Source: Mariprofundus sp. EBB-1 (GTDB lineage Bacteria > Pseudomonadota > Zetaproteobacteria > Mariprofundales > Mariprofundaceae). From it: a stretch of 41,559 bases of DNA. Shown here piece by piece: positions 23,825-31,395 of this stretch (its first letter is position 1; each line of letters starts with the position of its first letter). The DNA lies in assembly GCF_003665155.1 (NCBI RefSeq), contig NZ_RCFQ01000028.1, positions 1 to 41,559 of the forward strand, given 5' to 3'. The notes under the pieces were generated by a model that saw nothing but the letters and a program-made list of their open reading frames with translations, did not search any database and was not told the DNA's origin. A program made the translations under genes and the position numbers.

Positions 23825-25041
23825 AACGGGCTATAGCGCTCATAATTCTAGGGCTTTCAATCGCCAGCCCTATGCCTCTAAGTCATGCTGATGATTTTGA
23901 TAACGCGAATCAATCCTCTGACGATGCCTTTGCTGAAATAGATAATATGTGGGATGATGCATCAAAGGATATAGATAATTCATGGCAAACATATAGCGAT
24001 GAAATAGATCAAGCATGGAATCGCTATGCTGCAGAAATAGATGCAGCCTGGGGTAAAGAGAATAGTAAAACCCCTTCAAAAAAAGAGTGGGTTGAATATT
24101 CCGAAAAACGCGATGCACGCAGCAGTATCGATTTTGAAAAAGGTGAACTGCAGGTAGATATCATACTTGAACCCGGTGAATTACCTGAATCCATGCAGGT
24201 AAAAGAACGCATTCAGAAACGCCTTGAACTGGTTATTACTGAACCGGCCAGGGAAGATCCCGCCTTGAAAGTGACTCCGCCTTTTGATCTTGATATCACG
24301 GATACAGCCACTGCGGATATCCATCCATTAAAAGGACAACTCAAACTCTCTAATGGGGAAACCGTCACACAAAAAAGTGCCTCAAAATTTGCCAAAGAGG
24401 TTATTAAATCACAACCAATTAAAAGCAAAATAATCCAGACCCCTAAAGGAAAGAAACAGGTAGTGTCTGTCTCTGTTGCATTGATTGCTGATCATGTCAA
24501 AAAGCGTGCAATGCCTTATCTAAAACGCGTAAAAGAGATGGCGCAACGCTATAACATCCCTCCTTCACTGATCTTCGGCATTATGCAAACCGAGAGCTAT
24601 TTCAATCCCATGTCCCGCTCGCATGTACCTGCCTATGGGCTGATGCAATTGGTACCCCGCTCCGGTGGCTTGGATGCTTATGAATATGTATTCAAAGAGA
24701 AGAAAATTCTATCGGCTGATTACCTCTACAATGCAGAAAACAATATTGAATTGGGCAGCGCCTATCTAAAGCTGTTGCAGGTGCGTGAAATGCGTCGCAT
24801 CAAGGATGCAAAAACCCGCATGCTATGTGCGATTGCAGCCTACAACACCGGCGGTGGCAATGTGGCCAAGGCATTTATTCCCGGCAGCCGCAGCATCAAA
24901 AAAGCCTCTGCCATTATCAACACGATGACCTATGAGCAGGTCTATGAACATCTGCGCGCCCATCTCCCCTATGAGGAGACCCAGCGTTATGTCATGAAAG
25001 TACGCAAACACATGAAAAACTTTGCCCGATTGGATTCATAA
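23821..25041 (+). CDS. MltC-like lytic murein transglycosylase
   Basis: A 406-residue exported protein starting at GTG 23821. The C-terminal SLT domain (about 232-400) has the catalytic glutamate E258 in FGIMQTESYFNP, the AYGLMQLVP motif and AAYNTGGGNVAKAF. The middle region (about 105-225) fits the MltC N-terminal domain (DUF3393 type). It would cleave the glycan strand to 1,6-anhydro products in the periplasm. MltC is a lipoprotein in enterobacteria; this protein has a signal peptide (to about HADDF) but no lipobox. Between signal and domain is a four-unit 11-residue repeat. The GTGA overlap couples it to the TPR-SLH gene. Confidence 0.88.
   Translation: MKRAIALIILGLSIASPMPLSHADDFDNANQSSDDAFAEIDNMWDDASKDIDNSWQTYSDEIDQAWNRYAAEIDAAWGKENSKTPSKKEWVEYSEKRDARSSIDFEKGELQVDIILEPGELPESMQVKERIQKRLELVITEPAREDPALKVTPPFDLDITDTATADIHPLKGQLKLSNGETVTQKSASKFAKEVIKSQPIKSKIIQTPKGKKQVVSVSVALIADHVKKRAMPYLKRVKEMAQRYNIPPSLIFGIMQTESYFNPMSRSHVPAYGLMQLVPRSGGLDAYEYVFKEKKILSADYLYNAENNIELGSAYLKLLQVREMRRIKDAKTRMLCAIAAYNTGGGNVAKAFIPGSRSIKKASAIINTMTYEQVYEHLRAHLPYEETQRYVMKVRKHMKNFARLDS
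23929..24060 (+). repeat. Four 33-base coding repeats: an 11-residue helix repeat with Trp at a fixed position
   Basis: Residues 37-80 of the transglycosylase divide into FAEIDNMWDDA, SKDIDNSWQTY, SDEIDQAWNRY and AAEIDAAWGKE. Isoleucine-aspartate and tryptophan recur exactly every 11 residues. An 11-residue period fits a long right-handed or straight amphipathic helix, so the Trp face could bind membrane or another helix. Confidence 0.8.
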
Positions 25042-25045
25042 ACAC

Positions 25046-25065
25046 ACAGAGAGTCTGCCCTCTGT
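25046..25065 (+). terminator. Weak hairpin after the transglycosylase gene
   Basis: ACAGAG and CTCTGT form a 6-bp stem with an 8-base loop just after the stop, followed by CTTTGG rather than a full T-run. Doubtful terminator. Confidence 0.2.
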
Positions 25066-25099
25066 CTTTGGCAACAAGATACTATAAAAGAGAGAAATT

Positions 25100-27373
25100 A
25101 TGAATAATCACTGGATTGCACTTGGACTAATCACTGTACTGCTTACAGGATGTATGAATACCGCTAAAAAAACCATCAGTGACTTGGGCGAACGATCCTA
25201 TTCCTCGCTAGGCGAATGGGATCATGCTCAGCTATGCCGCGCCTATAAGGAAGCCATGAAAGTAGATCAGTTCTACGAATGTGCCGATAACCTCATGAAT
25301 CGAGAGATAACTGGCGGACCTTACTGGGATGAGATCGGCATAAAATCTTATACTGCATATGCGATGGCTGAAATTGATCTGGCTAAAAACGATTACAAGG
25401 CGGTCATAAAACATGCCTCTACCGCGATATCTCTATATGAACAAGGTAAAGAAGAGTATGGAGAACAAGTAGATATAATGAAATTAATGGAAACAGACTC
25501 ATTTGTCATCAAAGCAAAAGCATACGTTCGATTGAACAACAAACAGCAAGCATTGAAAACTATGGACGAACTCGAATCAATTTTTCGGGAGAGTTACTAT
25601 GTTTTCACAAGGCGAGCAAAAGGTGAGATTTATCTAGAAATCGGAGATTATGAGAAAGCTGTTCACTATCTGGAATGGGCTGGTACAAGGATTCCAGATG
25701 CATTGATTGCAAATGCGGTTAACCCCTGGGCTTATGTATTTGAAGGTGTAGACGCAAACTACAACAAAAGAAACATTGCCAAAATAAAGGCCTCTTACCC
25801 TTTAGCAAAAGCCTATCTTGAATCAGGAAGAATTGAAAAAGCAAAGATAGCCTATGAAAAGCTGTTGGAATTATATTCGGGGTTAACAGATGTATCGGAA
25901 TCCTGGGAACTGCTGTTTGACTGGGCAAGAGTTTCAATTGCAAAGGGCGACCGCACGAGTGCATCTGAAACATTAAAAAAAGCTGTAACTGCAATTGAAA
26001 CGAATCGCGCCACCATGGCATCTGAAAAAAGCAAAATGAGTTTTATCGGCAGAAAACTGGATGCATATGCCCTTCTGGTCCAGCTGCTCATGGATCAAAA
26101 ACAATATGATGAGGCCTTTGCCTATGCCGAGCGGGGTAAAGCGCGCGCTTTGATCGATATCCTAGCTAGCAAGAAGCAGTTTGATGGTGGTGATGTAACC
26201 AGCGTATCGGAGCAGAATAAGCTGCTAGCTCAGCTAGATACTGCCGAGGCCAAAGCACATGTATTGAGTGGTAATAAAGATCAACAATCCAACAGCCGTA
26301 GCGTGGCGATCCATGCAAGAAATGCTTTAGTTCAACAGGCTCCTGAACTTTCATCCCTTGTGACAGTGAAAGCACCTGACGTAAAAGAGATTCAATCTCT
26401 CTTACCAGCTGGTGAAACCTTGATCGAATACTATGGGTCAGGAGATGATCTATTTGCCTTTATTGTAACCGCAGATGGCATTCGTGGTGTGAAACTGAAT
26501 GGTAAAGGGTTACAGACTGATGTAACTGCATTCAGGGCGGCTATTCTTGATACGAAGGGCAAGAGTTACCAGCAGAGCGGTAATCGTCTCTACAACCGTC
26601 TGATTGCGCCTGTGATATCAGGGATCAATACAGCGAACCTCACCATTGTTCCGCATGGTGCATTGCACTATCTCCCCTTCTCAGCTCTCACCAGTGCCAA
26701 AGGTTTTCTGATTGATCAGTACAACATTCGCATTTTACCTTCGGCATCTGTGATGAAATTCCTAAAACATAATAATAACAAGGCGGGCACACTACTGGCC
26801 TTCGGCAACCCTGACTTGGGTAATGCCAAATACGATCTACCATTTGCCCAGAAGGAAGCGGAGATGATTGCCGGTAAAACAGCAGGCGCGAAACTGTTGG
26901 TCAGAGGCCAGGCCACCGAAACAGCGGTGAAATCTTACGGTAACAGCTTCCGTTATCTCCACTTTGCCTCCCACGGTACATTTGATGCCGAGAAACCGTT
27001 GCAGTCCGGGCTGCTACTAGCAAAAGATGATCAAAACGATGGCATGCTTACTGTTGGCGAACTCTACGATCTCAACCTCAACGCTGATCTGGTTACGCTG
27101 TCCGCTTGTGAAACAGCACTCGGCAAGGTTGCCAACGGTGATGATGTGGTTGGATTCACAAGAGGCTTTCTCTACGCCGGAGCCAGTTCCATCGTTTCCA
27201 GCTTGTGGCAGGTGGATGACGCCGCCACCTCTGATCTTATGACCGGCTTCTATGCTAATCTGGGCAAGACAGATAAGCGTTCAGCTCTCAGAAATGCCCA
27301 GCTATCCACCAAAGCCAAGTACCATCATCCCTACTACTGGGCAGCATTTCAAATTACGGGGGCTCTGCAATAA
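25100..27373 (+). CDS. CHAT-domain protease lipoprotein with TPR repeats
   Basis: A 757-residue lipoprotein; LLTGC18 is the lipobox. Residues about 45-400 are TPR-like helices (YIAL-type repeats such as AKAYLESGRIEKAKIAYEKLL and AEIDLAKNDYKAVIKHA). Residues about 430-757 are a CHAT domain, a caspase-like cysteine protease: His625 in LHFASHGTF and Cys670 in VTLSACETALG, with the WQVDD and PYYWAAF family features at the C-terminus. Both catalytic residues are intact. CHAT-TPR proteins are usually cytoplasmic; the lipobox with +2 Met predicts outer-membrane anchoring, facing the periplasm. It follows the transglycosylase gene by 58 bases, with a GAGAG ribosome-binding site. Confidence 0.93.
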   Translation: MNNHWIALGLITVLLTGCMNTAKKTISDLGERSYSSLGEWDHAQLCRAYKEAMKVDQFYECADNLMNREITGGPYWDEIGIKSYTAYAMAEIDLAKNDYKAVIKHASTAISLYEQGKEEYGEQVDIMKLMETDSFVIKAKAYVRLNNKQQALKTMDELESIFRESYYVFTRRAKGEIYLEIGDYEKAVHYLEWAGTRIPDALIANAVNPWAYVFEGVDANYNKRNIAKIKASYPLAKAYLESGRIEKAKIAYEKLLELYSGLTDVSESWELLFDWARVSIAKGDRTSASETLKKAVTAIETNRATMASEKSKMSFIGRKLDAYALLVQLLMDQKQYDEAFAYAERGKARALIDILASKKQFDGGDVTSVSEQNKLLAQLDTAEAKAHVLSGNKDQQSNSRSVAIHARNALVQQAPELSSLVTVKAPDVKEIQSLLPAGETLIEYYGSGDDLFAFIVTADGIRGVKLNGKGLQTDVTAFRAAILDTKGKSYQQSGNRLYNRLIAPVISGINTANLTIVPHGALHYLPFSALTSAKGFLIDQYNIRILPSASVMKFLKHNNNKAGTLLAFGNPDLGNAKYDLPFAQKEAEMIAGKTAGAKLLVRGQATETAVKSYGNSFRYLHFASHGTFDAEKPLQSGLLLAKDDQNDGMLTVGELYDLNLNADLVTLSACETALGKVANGDDVVGFTRGFLYAGASSIVSSLWQVDDAATSDLMTGFYANLGKTDKRSALRNAQLSTKAKYHHPYYWAAFQITGALQ

Positions 27374-27459
27374 TAAGATTATCCAAAGTAAAAAATTGAC
27401 CAACAACAAAAAAGCACGCAGTTTTAGCTGAAAATAATGAATGTAAGCGGGAGATGTAT

Positions 27460-27696
27460 GTGCCCACAGTATTGAGAATAGGAGCATATCGTTTTTTCTT
27501 CTATAGCAATGAAACGGGTGAACCTCCGCATATACATATCCAGCGAGACCGTGCATTGGCAAAGTTTTGGTTGAATCAGATTTCATTAGCCAGCTCAACG
27601 AGTTTTCCTCCGAAAGAAATTCGTGAGCTGCAGAGACTTGTTGAACAGAATAAAGCTGAATTATTGGAGGCATGGAATGAACACTTTAGCAATTGA
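27460..27696 (+). CDS. DUF4160 protein, putative toxin-antitoxin partner
   Basis: A 78-residue protein that matches the DUF4160 pattern throughout: MPTVLRIGAYRFFFYSNE, PPHIHIQRD, AKFWLNQISLA, LLEAWNEHF. I chose the GTG at 27460 (GGGAG six bases upstream) because the family usually starts at MPTVLRIG; an ATG two codons earlier is too close to the Shine-Dalgarno. The next gene starts 20 bases before this one ends. DUF4160 and DUF2442 genes are often found as such overlapping pairs and are suspected toxin-antitoxin modules; the biochemical role is not established here. Confidence 0.85.
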   Translation: MPTVLRIGAYRFFFYSNETGEPPHIHIQRDRALAKFWLNQISLASSTSFPPKEIRELQRLVEQNKAELLEAWNEHFSN

Positions 27697-27922
27697 AGTA
27701 CATCCCGCAGCTGAGACAGTACATTTTTCCGAATCTGAGCTTATGGTAACTCTGGCAGATGGACGAACAATTTCAGTACCCATTGCATGGTTCTCAAGTT
27801 TGTCCAATGCGACAGAACAAGAACTTCATAACTATGAACTACTGGGTAATGGCGAGGGCATCCATTGGCCACAACTAGATGAAGATTTAAGCGTAAAAGG
27901 TTTATTGCTTGGTTTTCATTAA
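27677..27922 (+). CDS. DUF2442 protein, partner of DUF4160
   Basis: An 81-residue protein with the DUF2442 core: ADGRTISVPIAWFSSL, ATEQELHNYELLGNGEGIHW, LDEDLSVKGLLLG. ATG at 27677 has GGAGG at ideal spacing; the frame extends upstream inside the DUF4160 gene but that part is not family-like. The family is thought to include DNA-binding or antitoxin partners. The pair separates the CHAT gene from the next LPP20-DUF4384 gene, so it is a probable insertion into the operon. Confidence 0.85.
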   Translation: MNTLAIEVHPAAETVHFSESELMVTLADGRTISVPIAWFSSLSNATEQELHNYELLGNGEGIHWPQLDEDLSVKGLLLGFH

Positions 27923-27956
27923 CGGCTGAATTAACACTGCAATCTGAGAGGCAATC

Positions 27957-28838
27957 ATGAAGAGATTATCACTATTAATATTATTAACCTTCGGGTTTAT
28001 CCCCTTCTCCTACGCTACTGGTCAATCTACCATTGTAGAGGCTGAAGGCATTGCCTGCACCAGTCCAAATACCACTCGCATTCAGGCTGATGGGTTAGCC
28101 TTAACCAATGCCAAACGCGATGCGTCCGAAAAGGCTGGCACCCACCTCGAATCATCAACGCTTGTCAAAGATGCCGAGGTACAGGCTGATCTTATCAAAT
28201 CATTTTCCAATGCTCAGGTTAAATTGATCACACGACTTAGCGAAGAGTGGGAACAGTCCGGAAAAATGGATTATTGCCTGCAATTGCGAATCCGCGCTGA
28301 AGTTGTACCCGACCCGGTTATCATGAAAAAGGTAGAGGCAAAAATTGTTAATGATCCCACGGCACCGCTCAATGTGAAAATATGGGTAGACAAAAAGAAT
28401 AAGGTTTATAAGCAAGGCGAAGTGGTACACATTTATTTACAAGGCAACAAACCATTCTTTGGCAGACTTGTTTATGGAGATGCAGCCAAAAATAATATTC
28501 AGCTCCTGCCTAATCCTTACCGCAAAGACAACTATTTTAAAGGTGGAGTTATGTACGAAATTCCGGAGGGACATGATCGCTTTGAAATGGAGGTAACCCC
28601 ACCTTTTGGCAATGAGACAATCACTGTCTATGCCAGCACATCACCATCCGGTGATTTACATCTGAAAGATGCTGGTAGCGTTTACCTGGTAACCACGGCA
28701 CCAAAGGATATCAAAACTAAAACCCGCGGCATTAAGATTAATGAGGTAGGCTCCCCTACAGGATCATCTTCAAGACCATCTCACCAGCGTCCCACCGAAT
28801 TCGCTGAAACCTCAGTAGAGTTGCGCACAACAAATTAA
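27957..28838 (+). CDS. Exported LPP20-like protein with DUF4384 domain (paralogue E)
   Basis: A 293-residue exported protein with a signal peptide ending near FSYATG. The N-terminal region is LPP20-like (AEGIACTSPNTTRI, NAKRDASEKAGTHLESSTLVKD). Residues about 135-245 match DUF4384 (PLNVKIWVDKKNKVYKQGE, VHIYLQGNKPFFGRLVY, PEGHDRFEMEVTPPFG, ETITVYAST). DUF4384 commonly accompanies caspase-like, CHAT and kinase proteins at the envelope. GAGAGG precedes the ATG. It replaces the GLIIDA domain of its paralogues with DUF4384, so the LPP20 part appears to be the common module of this locus. It is the last gene of the plus-strand arm. Confidence 0.85.
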   Translation: MKRLSLLILLTFGFIPFSYATGQSTIVEAEGIACTSPNTTRIQADGLALTNAKRDASEKAGTHLESSTLVKDAEVQADLIKSFSNAQVKLITRLSEEWEQSGKMDYCLQLRIRAEVVPDPVIMKKVEAKIVNDPTAPLNVKIWVDKKNKVYKQGEVVHIYLQGNKPFFGRLVYGDAAKNNIQLLPNPYRKDNYFKGGVMYEIPEGHDRFEMEVTPPFGNETITVYASTSPSGDLHLKDAGSVYLVTTAPKDIKTKTRGIKINEVGSPTGSSSRPSHQRPTEFAETSVELRTTN

Positions 28839-28846
28839 ACATTGGC

Positions 28847-28875
28847 TATCACAGCCTATATAACTGTCTGTGATA
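28847..28875 (+). terminator. Inverted repeat at the end of the plus-strand arm
   Basis: TATCACAG (28847-28854) and CTGTGATA (28868-28875) form a perfect 8-bp stem with a 13-base loop, 8 bases after the last stop. It lacks a T-run, so it may be Rho-dependent or a protein site. The remaining gap to 29060 holds nothing I can identify. Confidence 0.4.
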
Positions 28876-29060
28876 TCCATTAACCTGCCAATTCAATCCC
28901 CTGCAAATAATTCACTACCATATCATGGGAATCGTCCATACCAGCAAGAGAGTTTATTTTTAAATTCGGTAATAGTCTTTTTAACTCACCGACCAGAAAA
29001 AATGAGGACCAAGAACTTTTCTCAAAATCTCCTTGAACAAATAACAGTCCTTCTCACTTA

Positions 29061-29480
29061 CTAAGAAAGCAGAGCTTCACCACCCTGACGGATTGCACCT
29101 TGAGCTTTTGAAATGCTCTCCACCAAGCTCGAAAAAACACTGAAAGTTACAGGTTTGGTTGCCAACACCGCATCGTAGTTGATCAAGCTATTCAGCAGAA
29201 AGTCATCTACGTAACCGGTAACAACCAGAATTGGTAGATCACTACTAAATTTTCTAATCTCCCCAATCATTGTAATACCATCCATTTCCGGCATCTGAAA
29301 ATCACTGACAACCATATCGACTTTTCCCTGGTTCTTTCTGAATTTGGCAAGCGCATCCAACCCATTGTTGGCGACGATCACTTTGTAATCCATTCGCTCT
29401 AGAAAACGTTTGTGAATAAAAAGAACATCCTTATCATCATCGACAAGCAATACCGTGGTGGTTGGTTGGTCCTTTATCAT
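29061..29480 (-). CDS. Single-domain response regulator (CheY-like)
   Basis: A 139-residue receiver domain with the acidic pocket VDDD (14-16), the phospho-acceptor D60 in VVSDFQMPEMDG, the switch threonine T88 in VVTGY and K109 in ATKPV. There is no output domain. ATG at 29480 has GGGAG seven bases upstream; the frame extending to 29543 is rejected for lack of a ribosome-binding site. No histidine kinase lies in the window. It is divergent from the 339-residue gene, with about 195 bases between starts. Confidence 0.93.
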   Translation of the reverse strand: MIKDQPTTTVLLVDDDKDVLFIHKRFLERMDYKVIVANNGLDALAKFRKNQGKVDMVVSDFQMPEMDGITMIGEIRKFSSDLPILVVTGYVDDFLLNSLINYDAVLATKPVTFSVFSSLVESISKAQGAIRQGGEALLS

Positions 29481-29675
29481 AGTCAGCTCCCGAATAAATA
29501 TTATGTCGAGCTTAGATAACGCATGGACAAAATCGATCATCATTCGAGTTCTTATGCTGGTTCTGCATTCATTGCGATGTCGCGGTTGAGTTATAGACTC
29601 TAACTATAGATACAATCATATTTGTCCATTAGCCTATTACACTATGCTGTAATCAAACCATATCGAGGAGACAGA

Positions 29676-30695
29676 ATGTTATTTTTTCAGCCAACTGCTG
29701 ATGATGATCACTATTCGAGTGGCTTTACCGACTCTCTTTGCAGCAAGAAAAAAGAGACCAATCATAACTTAAGACTGATTCTGCTAGCTATCCGACTACA
29801 ACGTCCAGTAAAAAACCTACCATCTCACCTTATCTCAGCTGAACGCATCACCCGAAAAAGTCTGGCTCAGGAGTATTATTCTGAAGGTAACTCCAGCAGC
29901 GAAGAAGCCGCCTATAAAATGGCAGGCAGACATTTAAGTTACATGGATGATATTTTCGGTCTGGAAGGTAATAAAAGTGGCTTTGTGATGGCACGACGAT
30001 TTGAAACATTTCGCAGCATGTTTGAGTTCTGGTTAGAAACAATAGGAGATCCCGGTCGCTCTGATAAACGTTTACATGTAATGCTTCAAGGCCTGCTACG
30101 GGCCATTGATAACGGTTTTAGACATGATCCTATCTGCGTGTCGAGCCTTGCCCGGCAATTGCAGAAGGAATACGGACACAAAAATATCAGGGACATCAAA
30201 GAACCACTCGAAGAGCTATTTAGTGAAGAGACACTATCCTCTTATCTGGTTCTATATGAAGATAATGATAACACCTTTAAAATCGGTAAAGAATATGATC
30301 CGCTTCTACTACGCTGGCGTGGACGAAATGAAGTAGGCGATAATCATGATATATCCATTAATCTGGCTATGGCCGGTCGTATCCATGCCCTCTTTGAAGA
30401 CCACACCAGACAGCTTGAAAGCAGTGCTAAATTAAGAGCTCGTATTATTGCTCAAGCAGTGCGTCAGTCTATGATTTGGCAATCTGAAGATGGTAATATG
30501 ATGATTCCCTATATCTTTTACAGAGAAGGTGAACAGGGGCCGTTACTCCTCACCCTTTTTAATATGGAACAAGGTGAATATATTGACATCCCTTTCGAAT
30601 CGATTCATTCGGTTCCTGATGCTCCCTGCCGTAGTTTCAGGCCCTATGAAATGCCCGAAGCCTTATGGATGCAGTTTCAACAGCTGGCTTCTTAA
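29676..30695 (+). CDS. Cytoplasmic protein of unknown function, 339 residues
   Basis: I do not recognise the family. There is no signal peptide. The N-terminal two thirds are helical (RITRKSLAQEYYSEGNSSSEEAAYKMAGRHLSYM, which could hold a winged-helix-like DNA-binding region). The C-terminal part (IPYIFYREGEQGPLLLTL, YIDIPFESIHSV) is beta-rich and loosely recalls WYL-type effector domains; this is a resemblance only. CGAGGAG precedes the ATG at 29676. The M48-like gene starts at or just after its stop, so the two are probably cotranscribed. It may be a transcription factor opposite the response regulator (inference). Confidence 0.7.
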   Translation: MLFFQPTADDDHYSSGFTDSLCSKKKETNHNLRLILLAIRLQRPVKNLPSHLISAERITRKSLAQEYYSEGNSSSEEAAYKMAGRHLSYMDDIFGLEGNKSGFVMARRFETFRSMFEFWLETIGDPGRSDKRLHVMLQGLLRAIDNGFRHDPICVSSLARQLQKEYGHKNIRDIKEPLEELFSEETLSSYLVLYEDNDNTFKIGKEYDPLLLRWRGRNEVGDNHDISINLAMAGRIHALFEDHTRQLESSAKLRARIIAQAVRQSMIWQSEDGNMMIPYIFYREGEQGPLLLTLFNMEQGEYIDIPFESIHSVPDAPCRSFRPYEMPEALWMQFQQLAS

Positions 30696-31216
30696 TTCCG
30701 ATGCAGCTACTTCTTACCATCTTCGCTATTACTATATTGATTATTGCAGTTAAAACAGCCTGGATAGTTTGGCACCTGGAACAACACCCGCACATGGAAC
30801 CACTGACTCTTGCCAGGCCAACTATCGCCCCTTTCATAGAAACAATGACTGAACAGATTAGCAAAATTGCTGAAATCACAGCACCTTCAATCTATATTTT
30901 ACGTTCACAACACCCAAATGCGTTTATTTTTTCTCCATTCAAAAGACGGCGCCTTATTCTCACCGACGAACTGCTTGAAGAGGCGGATCAACGATCAGAT
31001 GGCGTAGAGTTTCTCAAAAAAATCATCTGCCATGAAATCGCTCATATCGCACTAAAACATGGCCCACGCCTCTACATACTAAAGCTCATGGAAGATATGA
31101 TACCAGTTACCCGCTTCCACAATTTAACTAAAAATCGCCTGAATACGATTGAAACTGAAGCAGATCAACTGGCCGAGACTCTTTTCGAAAAGCTAAGTAC
31201 AACAAATCCAGAATAG
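30665..31216 (+). CDS. M48-like membrane metalloprotease
   Basis: About 183 residues. An N-terminal membrane helix (MQLLLTIFAITILIIAV) precedes a zinc metalloprotease core: NAFIFSP, LILTDELLEEA, and the HEXXH motif H123-E124-I-A-H127 in KIICHEIAHIALKHG, with a candidate third ligand region IETEADQLAETLF. This is the M48 pattern, though shorter than HtpX (about 290). Start is uncertain: the ATG at 30665 overlaps the previous gene by 31 bases and one at 30701 begins directly at the helix; neither has a good ribosome-binding site. Protease at the inner membrane is the likely role. Confidence 0.8.
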   Translation: MDAVSTAGFLIPMQLLLTIFAITILIIAVKTAWIVWHLEQHPHMEPLTLARPTIAPFIETMTEQISKIAEITAPSIYILRSQHPNAFIFSPFKRRRLILTDELLEEADQRSDGVEFLKKIICHEIAHIALKHGPRLYILKLMEDMIPVTRFHNLTKNRLNTIETEADQLAETLFEKLSTTNPE

Positions 31217-31232
31217 ATCAACTTGAAAAAGC

Positions 31233-31388
31233 TTAGGACGACTCTTCTTCATGATATTCAAGCAAATCACCTGGCTGGCATTCAAAGAACTTGCACAATG
31301 TATCAATTGTATCTGTGTTAGTGTTATAGCCAGGGATATTTGCAATTCTGGTAAGCGTTGCACGGGCAATCGCCATAACTTTACACAT
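31233..31388 (-). pseudogene. Truncated XRE-type helix-turn-helix regulator (51 residues)
   Basis: A short frame from ATG 31388 encodes MAIARATLTRIANIPGYN followed by TIDTLCKFFECQPGDLLEY, which is the C-terminal two thirds of a Cro/C1-type (HTH_26-like) domain. The first helices are missing, and an in-frame TGA lies six codons upstream within the end of the Fic gene. The gene has therefore lost its 5' part, or it is a shortened regulator that still could dimerise. It starts 7 bases after the Fic stop on the same strand and may be the remnant of the Fic gene's own regulator. Confidence 0.65.
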
Positions 31389-31395
31389 TGATGAA

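Noticed and set aside
23929-24060. CRISPR-like array
   Set aside because: The 33-base period is an in-frame coding repeat without spacers; no CRISPR array or cas gene is visible anywhere in the window.
25719-26091. Two overlapping minus-strand frames inside the CHAT gene
   Set aside because: They are antisense to the TPR region, of low-complexity composition, with no ribosome-binding site.
28839-29060. A small RNA in the gap after the plus-strand arm
   Set aside because: Apart from one inverted repeat with no T-run there is no promoter or structured element that supports it.
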